The notes under the pieces: model-generated
Database searches by the model: none
Seen by the model: only the letters and a program-made list of their open reading frames with translations
Told to the model about the DNA's origin: nothing
Assembly (NCBI RefSeq): GCF_029784155.1
Contig: NC_073692.1
Span: 329,363,920 to 329,427,919 of the forward strand
DNA: 64,000 nt
Direction of reading: 5' to 3'
Origin: Uranotaenia lowii
Taxonomy: Eukaryota > Arthropoda > Insecta > Diptera > Culicidae
Position numbers and translations under genes: made by a program
In this document: positions 35,206-48,659 of the stretch, piece by piece
Layout of the letters: each line of letters opens with the position of its first letter
Numbering within the stretch: position 1 is the stretch's first letter

Positions 35206-37445
35206 CAGCTTAATGAATGGAATATCGAATGTTACCATATTACATATTTGAAGGATGGCTTACAAAATGGAATCGACATTCACAAATACAACACTAGAAG
35301 AACACAAAACTGTAGGATGCCAGGCAGATTTAAAAGACTTGGTCATCTTGATTTGAATCTTTATTAGTTGACGTCTAATGAGGATTTGATCAAATTACTT
35401 ATAGGTACTGAACCGGGGCCTCCTTAGCTCTCAAATACATTGCATACATACTAGCTTGACTCCTACAGCTCGGCCATCCTGAACATTTACATCGACCTTG
35501 ATGTACACAAAACTATTCTCAATCTCAATCGAGTTAAAAAAAATACATGAAGTAACATAAAATTTAGAATAACAATTTCAGATAGACAAAGAGAACTCAA
35601 TAGGTACACTTTCAATCATAGTTTTCCTAAGCTTCCTAAACTAAGTTTAGCTCATTTTTCAATTTACGCAATTTTCTCTAACATCCGGGAATGAATTCAT
35701 CCTTATAAAGCTCCTTTATTATTCATCTTGAACATTACTTCTTGATTTCTCCAGCTCTGTTATCTCTCTGAGATGCTCCTCGCATCGTCTGGCTGAAGAG
35801 AAACCGCACATCCGCGAGCTCTTGCTCCAGCACCGGCATCCTACAAAACATCAGACTGTCAAATATTTATAAAAAAAAAAAAAGATGAGCATACGCTCTC
35901 TCTAACGGGTAAAAAAAACACAATTTTCACGATTTTTTTAAGAGCTATCGTTCAAACAAATGTATTAAAATTTTTTGCATTATACAAAGCATTGTTAAAA
36001 GAACATTTAGTAATTTTTTCGTAGAAAAATATTGAAAAATGAGCCGGTGACGGAGCACTTTCGAGGATGCCTTTTAGAAAACAGGATTTGCGGTGGACAC
36101 TGTATCTCAGCACAGAAACATCTGAAGTCAAAAATCAGAGCAAAACATTTAAAATAGATGTTTTTCTGGACCCCAACGTTTTTATTCAACTCAAAAAAAA
36201 ATTATGAAATTTTTGTGGCTGTTTGAAGTAAAAACTACGATTTTTCACGAAAAAAATCCGCCATTTTTTATCTGTAAAATCTCCCCAAAGTAAAAAAAGA
36301 AAAAACGTTGGGGTCTGGTATTTTATATGTAGAAAATATGTTCCAAATTTGAAAAGAATCGGTGAAGTAGTTTTCAAATGACGATGTCCACGGACTTTAA
36401 AAATGTGCTTTCGAGAAAAATGCGTTTGAAGTTTCTGCTCTTGCTTTCTTGCAGTATTAGATAGGAGGAGATAAAGGCCTATAATTTCTACAGTTTTGCT
36501 TCAATTGACTTGAAAATTTGACACAACATTCTTAAAATGTTTTACAATAAGAAAATAGAAAATAAAAAAATCGATTTTTTGAAAGTGTTAGACCCTACCC
36601 TCCTCCCCCCCCCCTTAAGCGATTATAGGTAACTCTTTTCAAAAAGCGCTCAGTTTTTTGACGAAAAGTTAAATAAAATTCTGCAAAAATGCTGCAGCAA
36701 GTTCATATATACCTGACCAAGATTCAAACGATTGAAATTCAACCCTGTCTTTCACCTTTTTTTTATATTTTCACGAATCTTTATTTAAAATGACTAGGGT
36801 TGACTGAAGGTATTCACTGTTTTGTATTGAGAAAAACATTTATTTCTGAAACATGTCTTTGGATTTGTAAAAAAAAAATAATAAAAGCACTTATAAATAA
36901 AAATAAATTACCTGAAATCTGGTGATTCGCACCAATATTTTATAAAAACCTTCCAAATTGATGCAGGCTATGTTTAGGGTATTACATTGACTTTTTTTTT
37001 CCTTCGCCGTGGTTTTATCTTAAAAAAAAAGAATATAATAAATGCTTGGAGAATCACCCTGTATGAATGATTGGCTTGATGGTATCACCTTAAACTTTTT
37101 TTTTTAATCCTATACCAACACTGTTGGTGTAAAATTATTTTTCGAGCAATCACCCAATTTTTAAAATGAATATTTTTACCGTCCCCCAGTTTCACGTCTG
37201 GTTTAAAATGCATGAAAATGCAAATCAAAGATTCACCTTTCAAATCTCGTTTGCATATGCTGGAATATGATTGTTTTCCATCAAGCGTTTGTTAATTTCA
37301 AATTTTCATCCATCCAAATTTAAGTTTTATGGTTTCAGCTGGTAGATTTTTTTTAACCCTGAACGTTCGCAGTACCCTTATGTTTTTTTTTTGAAAACCA
37401 CTTTCGACTGTAATAAGATTTTTCTGTTTATTTATTTTTTCAAAG
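35206..37445. other. Gene-free region
   Basis: No gene is supported. Near 36165-36320 the phrase ggaccccaacgttttt and its rough inverse aaaacgttggggtctgg form an inverted pair about 120 bases apart, probably part of a dispersed repeat that extends to about 36440. The rest is AT-rich. Confidence 0.45.
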
Positions 37446-37447
37446 TA

Positions 37448-37870
37448 GGGGAGATATGGGCATAACGAGCACCCAGGGCATAATAAGCACTTCTCTTTTC
37501 TACCAAAATACGTATTTTCTTAAATAAATTTTCATGAGGATTTGTTTTGTACTTCCTATTGTATTATTTTTCCACTTGAAAATAAATCTTCTTATCATCT
37601 GTACAGAAATATTTAGAAAATACCAGCTAGGTTCTCAAGTGACGAAAATATTATAATTTTTGAGCACCACGAAATAAGCCTTATGACATAAAAATCATTT
37701 TGATCTATAATGTACGCACTGCAATGTACATAATTGTTTCTTAATTTTCACCATCATTAAATTTTTAATTTTTCACTTTAATCAATTTTGAAACGTGTTT
37801 TTTTTCTTAAATTTGTTGACTCGGGGCAAACAGGGCACTTTCAATTGGGGCACAATTAGCGTTTTATGTC
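37448..37870. repeat. Half of a GGGGA-ended element
   Basis: It starts TA-GGGGAGATATGGGCATAA with gcacccagggcataataagc, similar to the left ends at 21457, 31628 and 46348. The word ggggcacaattagcg occurs near 37850. I could not find a matching right end, so it may be truncated. Confidence 0.4.
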
Positions 37871-38177
37871 GTATAATCTAGCAGCGAATTCAACTCGATG
37901 TAGTCAACTGAATTATAGAGCAACAGCTTGACTAGTTTACATCTGACGATTGGGCCTCTGATTTCCACTTCGGTACCTTCGGTACCGGGATTTGGCCTGC
38001 TGAAAACAATACAGCCTACTCTTTACTCTTACACAGATTTTTATAAGAACGACAGTTAATCGGAGTTAATTTTTTTCAAATGCATTTTAAAACATTTTCA
38101 TCTACTTTTTCAAGTTTCAGTCAATTACAACCTTCAAACTTTGCGAAGAACATTGTCAGTTATTAGAAAGCTTGTTA

Positions 38178-38240
38178 ATGCTGGTCCGGCATTAAATCTT
38201 ATACCAATAATTCCATCTCCAACGTACTTCATTATTTAAG
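38178..38240. repeat. Short dispersed repeat R2, copy 2
   Basis: Matches 31523-31600 over gctggtccggcat and the following aatcttataccaataattcc. It has no coding content. The sequence between here and gene D is otherwise featureless. Confidence 0.5.
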
Positions 38241-38900
38241 TGGGGAGTCTTATTTGTGGGGGTACGTAATATCGATTCCAAAATATGCATCGATGGCTTC
38301 TGATGAAATTCTACCTCAGTTGGATAATGCCACTCGACTTTCAAGAAAAAATAGGCGATTTCGATGATACAGCCGTGCTAAACAGGTCAATTTTTCCAAC
38401 AGGAAATTTTTTGTAAAATTTTGAAAAGTCCGCCTTACGGACGATAGGTAGCAAAATTAGGCAAAAAATATTGGATTTTTGTTCTAAGTGTCGTGTCATT
38501 ATGGTCAATTTTTCAGCGTTCAATATTCTTCAAAAAGTAAAGTTAATATAGTTATGGTCTGGTGAATTCATGAGCGACCTCGAATTCGATATGAACACTG
38601 AAAAAGTCATTTTTCTAGATCCGACGAAAACTTCAATGCAATACGTTGGGATCTTTCGCCAATTTAGTGTTAAAGCCAACTAACCAGTCAGCCCAGAGAT
38701 CAAGTGTTTCTATCTTTCCCAAAGTCAGCTAAGTATGAACCTAATGGCCAAATAGGAGATGTTTCAAATACATAAGTTAAGCTATATTCAAAATGAAAAT
38801 GTTTCTTTACTTTTTTATTTGGTAGAAGTAGATTTACTTAAACACTAAGACCACTAGACTATGACTGAAAATTCTTATGCTAAATTAAATTATTTCCTCA

Positions 38901-39691
38901 TCAGTGTTTATGGTCGTGATATTTTTTGGTGATATACAGCTTGATCGGCACGTGCTTTTCCACAATAAATGGCTTCTCAACATACACTGGATAGGGCTTT
39001 TCCACATGTACCGGGTATGGCTTAGGAATCTCAATAACCTTGACGTGATTATGATGATGATGATGGTGCGCGTGCTCGTGTTCTTCAATGTGAGTTTCGT
39101 GGCCTCCATCGTGTCCTCCATCGCGACCTTCTTGATTACCTCCTTCATGACCACCCTCCTGAACTACTTCGTAGCTCTCGTCATCTTTCTTCGAATGTCC
39201 TTTCTCGTTGGATTCAACACTGTGAGTGCTGATTCCATGCAGAGATCGGGCTGTTCCAAAGGAAGCTGGCTTCCATGCCTCTTGATGACCCTGATCCCCT
39301 CCGTAGCCTCCCTCGCTGTGCCATTCGTGAACTGCTGGCGCTGCCAGTAATTGCTGCATGTGTTGGAAGTGATCCTGTGAAAGTTGATAGTGGTGTTGTT
39401 GTGGTTGATGTTGTTCAGCATCGTGACCTGAGCTCCAGGCTCCAGAAAAGGACCTCTCCTGGATTCCTGGACCACCGTAATATCCACCCATTAATCCAGT
39501 ATACTGCCATAGATCGCGTTTGCCAACTGCTTTACTCTCCTGATCGATTGCGGCAGAGTCAACAGCTACGCCAGCAACGAAGGCAATCACCAATGATGAT
39601 AGAATGGTCTGGGAGAAAAAGAACAATGAATCTACTTTTTCTTAACCAGAACAAATTACAATTTGAGTTGTCGATTCAAACTCACCTGCAT
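38901..39691 (-). CDS. Secreted histidine-rich protein, paralogue D
   Basis: Exon 1 is 39686-39691 (Met-Gln, donor GTGAGT). Exon 2 is 39608 down to 38901 after a tctcccag acceptor, with stop TGA. The product is 237 residues: signal peptide [48 protein letters not shown], a Gln/His stretch, then GGHEGG and [19 protein letters not shown] His run with one Asn precedes [20 protein letters not shown]. The ending is [11 protein letters not shown] poly(A) signal AATAAA lies on the minus strand at 38819-38814. The acceptor region and intron are almost the same as in gene B, so B and D look like a recent duplicate pair. Function is unknown. Confidence 0.87.
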
Positions 39692-39751
39692 TGTATTGCT
39701 CCCTGGACTAAGAAAGTTGGAATGCACACTGGAACAACGACAAAATGGAAC

Positions 39752-39786
39752 TGATGCTTTCCAGTGGGCTCAACCTTGGTTTTATA
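39752..39786 (-). promoter_or_regulatory. Core promoter of histidine-rich gene D
   Basis: On the minus strand TATAAAA is at 39786-39780, followed by accaaggttg. The initiator catcagt has its A at about 39752, and the shared leader cgttgttccagtgtgcattc follows. The layout is as in the other paralogues. Confidence 0.75.
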
Positions 39787-39929
39787 AGCGACATACAAGC
39801 AAATAGGCGAACATCATTCAGCGTAATGGTTGCGTCTTCACGGTAGTTAAACCATCGCACCAACCTTAAAAAAATGCATCCAAACTTTACCAGCAACTTG
39901 CCTTTCCGATCTCTCTGGGCCACACGCAG

Positions 39930-40404
39930 GAATGATGGTTTTTTTCTTATGTGTAATGGAAAATGGTCAGTAATTGGAATGCTCCTATATGGTAATTAAC
40001 ATGTTTGGGGTTTTCCCAAATTTGTTTACCATATGATCAACGTTTCGTTCATCAATTAAGATATTGAAATTTCTCATCAGCAAATGAAACACCTTTTTAA
40101 AGTAATAAGGTTACTACAATGAAACACAGAAGAAACTTTTTTTTCCTTTATTTTGAAACATATTTAGGCAGACTCATAGTTATATTTTTATATAGTTTTT
40201 GTAAAAATTATTCTACATATCGCTGAAATATTTTAAGATGTATGAAAAGTGAACGTTTGACATATTTTTAGAATTGTTTTTGTTGTTTCTCAACCCCGGC
40301 CTTAGACAGTTTTATGTTACAAAACTACTACTTGAGCTAAGATTATTTTTTCTCAAATAATCAATTTAGATTTTTAGATAGAAAAAAAAAACATAGATCA
40401 AGAA
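39930..40404. other. Gene-free spacer upstream of gene D
   Basis: AT-rich and unremarkable; nothing recognised. Confidence 0.45.
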
Positions 40405-40560
40405 TTAGCGCCGATGTGGTCTATCAGATAAACTGGCGCGAATCTGGTTTTGGTATGCCAGGCGTATTGGGTTCCGGTATCGGCAAGAGAACTTTTGGGT
40501 TCAAATCCCATTTGTGGCTGACAGGTAAGATGTGTTTCCTCTTGTAACTGACTATATTAT
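40405..40560 (+). mobile_element. tRNA-derived SINE, copy 2
   Basis: It reads agcgccgatgtggtctatca, then ggcgcgaatctgg, ggtatgccaggcgtat, cggtatcggcaag, and a perfect B box GGTTCAAATCC (40498-40508). The tail is gctgacaggtaagatgtg. It is the plus-strand counterpart of the copy at 23655-23797. Confidence 0.7.
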
Positions 40561-41608
40561 ATAAGAATGTTCAATCAGTTGCAAGCTGGCCAGGTACATA
40601 TATGTATATACGGATGCCGAAATACCTGTCGTAAATTCATAACACTGAAAATGTGAATAATTTTATACAGTTGCGGAACTGATTGACTCGTTCTCCAAAT
40701 AGAACTCACACCTACATAAAACATATTCATTACATGACAGTTCACACGAAGCCATGGTGTCAGGTATGTGATGATTTGCATTGAAGATTAGCCGAACTCA
40801 TGATCTAAAGAATGCAATTTAGCGCATTCGTTGGTGAAACTGCAGTGATTCCACTCACCCATGGTGGATTATCTACATGCATACAGAAAAAAAACATAAA
40901 TCAAGGCTTTCAGAGGGTACAAAATGGATAGTTTTTCGGAAAATAGGTCCATTTGCAGTCAATTTCTGATGTTTTTAAGTTTCTCTTAGCTGTAAGTTTT
41001 GACAACTGCTTGTCAAACAGTTTTCATTATTAGAGATAAATAGATTTACATTTTTTGAAACATTTTGTGCCAAAAGTATGTAAAAATAAAGATTGGCAAT
41101 GGTATAATGCCAATTTTAGTAAACTACGTCAAAAGGCAGCATTGGACTCTAGCGAATTTATTACGACCAAACGATAGACAAGATTTTCATCATGTTTGAC
41201 TCTTATATTTTGAAAAGAATAAAGAGATTTTTCCACCGAAAATGAAAGTTAACATATATTTCTTGAAACAATTATTTTAGAGACTTTAAGTCTCCACAAG
41301 TTGTAAGTCTTTTTTAAATATTTTTTTTAAGTCTACTGTTTAAAAACTTGAAAGTTGAATATAAAGATTTGTTCGCCAAAAATCATTGAATATGCGAAGA
41401 AAAAAAACTGCATTATTTTATGTTTAACGAAGACAAAACTGATGATTGATACATAGTTTTAAAAAATATCTAATCTAAAGTTCAATTTATGTATCAATGA
41501 ATATTCAATCGAAATCTTAAAATTCCAATTCCCTAAACAGGGCATTATTTTGGATATTGTTCAATATTCAATTACAAGAATTCATGTAGACTCAGAATGT
41601 CAGATGAA
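40561..41608. other. Gene-free region before the microsatellite
   Basis: AT-rich with no supported gene. A cagaaaaaaaacat word near 40883 resembles MITE ends seen elsewhere but has no partner. Confidence 0.4.
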
Positions 41609-42078
<470 letters not shown>

Positions 42079-42367
42079 ATCTCATTAGATAAGTCGATTT
42101 GGGGTCATTTGTTTATTTCTAAAAACCTGGGGTCTTAAAAGCTTCATTCCAAAACTCAACCATGATTCATTGCCGAATTTACAAGTAAAGTTTACATGAG
42201 TAAATTTTTTCTCTTAGGTTTGTATGGGAAAATTTAATATTTTGTTCTGAAAAATCATGGTCATTTTTATTTCTTCTGTTGAACCAAGCTTGCTAATGGT
42301 TTTTGTGCCAATTTTAAAATTGTTCAGTGACTGACTCCTGCAGCACTGATGTAGCTCTGTTCACTAA

Positions 42368-42439
42368 CTCCTGTAGCATAGTTGGTAATGCGTTGGCCTT
42401 ATAAGCCCGAGGTTGCGGGTTCGAAACCTATACAGAGCA
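42368..42439 (+). pseudogene. tRNA-like sequence, Ile(TAT)-like
   Basis: There is an A box TAGCATAGTTGG, an anticodon-like loop CTTATAA with TAT in the middle, and a B box GGTTCGAAACC. The anticodon, T and acceptor stems carry mismatches. It is probably a decayed tRNA-Ile copy or SINE head, not a working gene. Confidence 0.4.
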
Positions 42440-42459
42440 GTTCGTATTTTTTACGACAT

Positions 42460-45400
42460 TTTCCAAGAATAGAGTTTTTTTTTATGTTCTTTAACTTCTC
42501 TGTCAAACAAACCTCAGCTGATTTCCAATAGAAAAAGGATATTGAAAAAAACTAAACCATCTTTGATAAAGTAATATGAAACATTAAGATAATGATCTAA
42601 TTAATTTTAGCTTGAATTATTTGGATTGATGTAAATGCGCTTTTATAACATATTGCAATTTGTATATGCTCTTCTATCATATTTTGAATACAAGAGTATA
42701 AAATTTTCAACTGAGATTTTAAGCAAACTCATCATAGGATTCAGTGGGCAAATTTACAAAGTGCAACTACTATATCCAATCTTTTAAAATTATTTTATCC
42801 TGAGAATAAGTTGTGGTGCAAAGCTAACGTCATATTTGAATTAAGTACAAGATTCAGTAAGAAGAATGTTTTTTCTACTCTGATATATGGCTTAGACTTA
42901 TGAGATGGTTTTCTTTAAGAAATTTGAAATCTAAAATTTATATTATAATGGGTTTGTTCATCCGCAAACCTACTAAGTAATAAGACGTTTATTCATTTTA
43001 GAATCTAATTTCATATTCAAAATATAAACCGAACAATTTTGACCAAAATATAATAAACCTATACTATATTCATTACGTCGTATGAAACAAAATGTAAACA
43101 AAAAATTTTTATTACGAAAAAAAAATACAAAAACTAGCAATTATCACAAATTCTTTCCATTTAGATAAAATGTAGCCTGGACAACATATTCTATATGTAA
43201 AATAGATATTTTAAAGTTGTGTTGATAACTTTCTTAATCTTTCATTATGGTAAAAAAAAAAAGACAATTAGCCGGTTTTGGTTCATATAGACCCAGATTA
43301 CTATTTCTGTTGTATCTAAAAAATAACTGAACTGATTTGCATAAATAATTTCATTTTGAAATCGTCTTAATCTATTTTTGAATAAAATTAAATATTATAT
43401 CAATGTTGGTGTCTGAAAATTGAGCCGAAAGACAAAATTGTCAAAAAAAAAAGATGGCGTTTTTAAACAAAGATCGTGACCATCCCTATTGAAATAATTG
43501 AATTTCAATCTTAAAATTAAATTTTGGCTGATTTGCAGATTTATTTTGAAAAATAAAAAATCTTGTGTACGATATCGCATGCCATAAATGAAAATATAAA
43601 GAAAATTGAAAAATTTTAGATGATCCTCTCCGAAACAATTGTTTTTTTTTACTGAACAATTAGCTTATACCTTTTTCTAAAACTAGGCTGATAAATAATT
43701 TATTTAATAAAAATATGAAAACCAATGATAAACTAAATAACATTTTTGGTGTTATTTTTATCACATTAAGAACTGACTCCGGTTACACTATTCATAAATT
43801 TAAAAACAAGAAACTGTAGAGATCAAGCAAAAGTCAGAAAATTTCAGTTATCTAGCTTTAGCCGTTCCTGGGATATCGCATCGAGAAGGTACTGTTTGTG
43901 TCATAAAGACGCTATCCGCAAATGAAGGTTGAAATGGTAATTTTCTTCTTTTTTTTTTCATTTAAAACGTTTAAATTTTAATTTCGAGAGATTGCTGAAT
44001 GCTGAATGCACAAATTTTTTAGAAACTGCAAATCAGATTATTTCGTTTACATTTTTGAGTTCAAAATCCCTAATTTATCCTCAGATCTACAAACAGAACA
44101 AAAATCTACAATCATTTGAATCTGAGGGATGGCAGACCGAAAAAAACTTTTTTTACAGAATATTTTCTTGTGTGAAGTTTTCCCAACAGTCTGAGTCTAT
44201 GATTGGTTTTGGCCAAAATTCACCGTACTTGACCTTAGCCCTTTAATGCGTGATTTTTTATAATGAGTTAAGTAATTATTGATTTAGTGAAAAAATAACA
44301 TTTTAATTCTCATAACAAAAATGCATAGGATTGAAGCCGTTATTTTCCTATAACCAAACTCAATAATTTGAGTTTTTTAAATTGTCATCTTATAAATACT
44401 TAAAAAAAATTATAAATTTATAAGCTCAGCAGTTGCATCAAATACTAATTTCATGACCATGTTCTCGTGGCGCAATTTTCTTATTTCTAAATAAAAGCAC
44501 AGTTTTGAGTTCTTTTAATCAGGAAATTATTAAAAATTTCTTGCAAAACAATGATCATTCAGACGAAAAATGTATCTTTATAGACTCTAGGGGTCAAGTG
44601 ATCCCATAACATACATTTTGGAAAACTGTATTCTTGTGAAAATTGAGATTTTACTATTGCTTTAAAAATATGGTTTTATGAACTTCATAAATGAAGCATA
44701 ATAAGAAGTTCTTGTTATATTCTAAAGATTAACAAATTGTAATCAATATTTTTATTTAAAAAAAACTGTGACTTTTTTTAGCTTTGTGAAAGTTTGAATA
44801 AATAAAAGTAAACATTAGTTTCTGGAGAAAGAAGATGTAAAAAAAAACATTTCTTGTTTTTATTCAGTTCAATCGTCATGTAAAATTATAAGATAACTTG
44901 AAACTTACAATATTTCTAAAATTTAAAACAAAATAAAAGAGAGTGAAAAAAATTGGAAACCATTCGAAATTATGAATTTTTTAAGAGCTTCGCTAAAATA
45001 AATAACAATGGGTAATCTAGAAAACTACCTTTACAAGCATATGTATAAGTAAAAATAAAACAAAATTATTGTATGCCCTCTCGACAGTCAATTTTGAGGA
45101 AATAAAACAAAAATGGAAAAAAACAACTGTAGTTACTTTAATTTTACCAATCTGCAATACTGAGTTTCTCTTTTGATTTTGTATTCCAAATTCAGTACCA
45201 AATTTGAAATACGAATTGAAATTTTTCCAGCTGATAGAACCGAAGTCTTATACTATTGATGCTGAGGTAGGAATTTCTATTTTATAATTGTTCTCTGCTG
45301 AAGTAAAAATCCTGAATTCAGCATAACATTTTCCAATTGACCGTCCATCCTTAAATTATGTTCACCATAAAACATTCTCGAAGTTATGAATGATTCTTTA

Positions 45401-46345
45401 AAAATATATATTTCTTCTTGTCTTCTTCTAGATTTGAAAACAGAGATTAAATCTCTTTAGATATTAGTCTTGTGTGTTCTTTCAGTTTGATGATTTTGAT
45501 TGAGAACTCGAGATCATTTTCAAAAGTACTTAATTTATTTGGATTCCTTTTCTATTTTTTTTTACTAATGACTCATTTTTAACTTTTTTCTCATTTGGAA
45601 AAACTTTTTCAGAAAAGTTTCTGTATTTAATATTTGATCCAATGAGAATCTTTTTCTCGATCAAAAATTGTTATCGACATTACATTTAAACTTTTTTGAA
45701 CATTGCATGAAAACGTTTTTTGTGTTTTCAATTAATATATTACTTAATATTTTAATTATTTTTTAATATAAACATTTCAATAAAAATGTATACAATTTGC
45801 GATTCTTGATTGTTATTTTGATTCTCAATTTTGTATATTAAATTTATTTGTAATCTTGATTTTTTTAAACTAACGACTCTTTTTACTACTTATGGCAGTC
45901 GTGTCTAAATTTGATTTCAATTATGATTCGAATTTAAGACACTGAATTGATTTTTGGATAGTTCTGGATAAAATCTGAATTATGATTTTGAATTAAACAT
46001 TTTGAATCTTTTTTTATCTGTATCTCCATGGAATAGAAATTGAATTTTTTTGGTTATTTTTCTTTGATTTTTTGATTTTCAATCTGAAATTATAATGTAA
46101 CTTCTCAATTGTCACGAGGAAAATAATTATTTTATTTTCGATGAAGTACTTACTATGACACACTGGGAAGAAATTCAAAATATTTATTTGCTCATCTTTG
46201 ATTTTTCGAAAAAAAAAAACGAACATTTTATTTGGTAATAGAGTTGTTAAATATATTTAAAAAATGAATTTTGCATTAAACTTCATATCAGAGATTACAT
46301 TTTCGATTAGTTGTCATTTTCAGTTCCTTCGTATGTTCAAAATAT
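42460..46345. other. Large gene-free AT-rich region
   Basis: I see no protein or RNA gene, splice pattern or clear repeat pair. Composition is strongly AT-rich, with many short homopolymer runs. Confidence 0.5.
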
Positions 46346-46347
46346 TA

Positions 46348-47529
46348 GGGGAGGAGCGGGCTATATGCGCCTATTAAGCAGAACACTGATTTAATCAAAT
46401 ATCTCATCGAATATGTGTACAAAAACTATATTCATGTGTGCAGGCATCTGTTTTCTATACATTGGAGTAATTTTTATGTTAACATTTTCTTCTGTTTCCA
46501 AGAAAACGATTTTATTATAAGTGTTGTCCAAAATGCCGAACCTCAAACCATGCGGGCTAAATGCGCCTATTTATTTTTTGAACAAAATTTCTGTTTTTTT
46601 GGGCAATATTTCCATATAATTTCATTGAAATGCTAGAAAGTAATAATTTCCGTACGACAAAGCTGGAGTTTTATAAAAATCTATTATATTATAATTTTAT
46701 GGAATAAAACAAAAGTTAGGGTTGCCATATTATGGAGGCAGTTCATCCATGAGAAAAACTTTATCAAATCTGTTTTTAGATCTTCAATTCTCTCTTAAGA
46801 TGTTATTCAGCTAAGATTTGAAGGTTCAATGATAAAAATCATTTATTTATTCTATTTGACCTTTTTTTTAGGATGGAGGCATTTTACAAACATGATGGGG
46901 GCATACAAAAACACTCTATTATTCCACTATATAATCATTATTAAACCTCCACAAAAGCTGAAATATGTTAAATTTCTTAAGTTCATTTGAGTAAGAAACA
47001 AAAACAATCCTAGTTTTTGTTTTAAGCTTCTTTACGTATAATTTTTAAAAGTCGAAATATTACATCAAAATGTATGAAAACCTTGTACGATTTTTTAAAT
47101 TTTTTTGAGTTTGTAAATTCATAAAATTCTTTCTTGCCTTATGTCGTAAGCGTATCACCCTCAAAATACATTGGTCAGATTAGCTGTCTAGTCATCCATT
47201 TCCCCAAACAGCCGTAGGGTCATTTAACCCGATAGGCCCATTTAGGAAACCTTTCCCTTATGTTTTTCTCCGAAATGGTATATGGAATATAATGACTTTT
47301 AGGGGCACCCGAGACGGCCTTATTAGGCCCTGGCGATAACTTAAAAATTAAAATTTTAATTTTCATGAGATAATAGGATTGTTGTTTTGTTCTATTTGGC
47401 ATTTTTTTCTATTTTTCAAGAACATTTGATCTATGTAAATTAATAACCTGCATAATCACCTACATTCACTACAGTAAGATATTCCAGTTTCGAGATATAG
47501 CTGAGGAATCAAGTATCCTCATTCTCCCC
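46348..47529. mobile_element. TA-flanked element with GGGGAG termini, copy 3
   Basis: The left end is TA-GGGGAGGAGCGGGC and the right end is cctcattCTCCCC-TA. Internal phrases such as ctatatgcgcc and gctaaatgcgcc recall the gcgcc words of copy 1. It is about 1182 bases with no transposase frame. It lies just downstream of gene E. Confidence 0.55.
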
Positions 47530-47860
47530 TACTGTAAGTAACTCAAGAAAAGTAATTTGGTGAAATTTGACCCAGGGAATTGAAAGTTTCAACTATTTTA
47601 AATTGGAGGATCTACGTTTTTTTGGATCTTAAGCTAGTTTGTGCTAAAGTGTTCAGGATATTTTCTGTTACACCATATTATGTTAAAAAGTTCTCATTTC
47701 CGAATTTTAAGTGGATTTCAGTCATGCAAGAGTAAAATGTTAGTTGCAAGTGTTCTTTTCAAATACTTTATATTCAGTTCTTTTATGGAATTACTCATCA
47801 AATTTACAGCCTTACCAATCTAATGTGACTCAAGAGTTATTCTAAACAGTTAGAAACTAA

Positions 47861-48513
47861 TCAATGATGGGAGTGATACTTCTTCTTGATCAGAAGTTTG
47901 ACGGGCGTGTGTTTCTCCACAAAAATCGGCTTCTTAACGTAAACGGTATAGGGCTTGGCCACATGCACCGGATATGGCTTGGGAACCTCGATGACCTTAA
48001 TGGTGGTATGATGGTGATGATGATGGTGATCGTGTTCGTTTAAGTAGACATGAGCTTCATGTCCCTTTCCGTGGCTTCCGGCATCATGTCCTCCACTCTT
48101 GGAGTGTCCCTTTTCACCGGAGTCATGGCCTATCGTGTGTACGACGATGGGAGTCTTGAATTGCATTGGCATCCACGAGTGCTCCTGATGGCCACCATCC
48201 CAACCTTCAGCCGCCGGAAGTTGAGTTTTCAGCTGCTGCAGCTTTTGAGGAGCCTGATAATGGTGGCTTTCTTCCGCACCTCCATTCGATGATCCTAGGC
48301 CGCTGTGATATCCGCCGGAAATCCCAGCATATTGCCATAGATCTCGTTTGACCACTGATTTACTCCCCTGATTGAATTCGGCAGAGTCAACAGCTACAAT
48401 TGCCACAATGGCAAGAACAAAGGCTGATAGAACGGTCTAGAATAGACAAAAAGTTAATATTCAAATTCAGGCTTTTCTAATTATTTTTTTTTATTTTTTA
48501 ACAAACCTGCATC
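47861..48513 (-). CDS. Secreted histidine-rich protein, divergent paralogue E
   Basis: Exon 1 is 48508-48513 (Met-Gln, donor GTTTGT instead of GTGAGT). Exon 2 is 48436 down to 47861, with stop TGA. The product is 193 residues, about 30-50 shorter than A to D. The signal peptide is [20 protein letters not shown] and the VKRDLWQY motif is kept. The RSFSGAW block and most of the Gln/His middle are gone. A His run, [20 protein letters not shown] and a KKYHSHH end remain. Changes from Glu to Ala or Lys in the Pro/Val repeats make the tail more basic. It is the most diverged member and may have a separate role. Confidence 0.85.
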
Positions 48514-48573
48514 GTTTTGCTTTCGGTACCAAAACTTGGAAAACACACCCTGGAACAACGACGAAATGTGACT

Positions 48574-48607
48574 GATGCTAACCGATGAGTTGAACCTTGA
48601 TTTTATA
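48574..48607 (-). promoter_or_regulatory. Core promoter of histidine-rich gene E
   Basis: TATAAAA is at 48607-48601 on the minus strand, followed by tcaaggttcaac. The initiator catcagt has its A at about 48574, and the leader cgtcgttgttccagggtgtg is shared with one or two changes. The promoter is better conserved than the protein middle. Confidence 0.7.
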
Positions 48608-48659
48608 AGCCTCAAGAAAGTAATTTTTCATACGTGTATATCGTTCCACATAATGGCAG

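Noticed and set aside
39608..39626. Alternative start of gene D just upstream of exon 2 (MFFFSQ reading)
   Set aside because: It reads through the intron acceptor. The Met-Gln exon with GTGAGT donor is shared with A, B and C and gives a better signal peptide.
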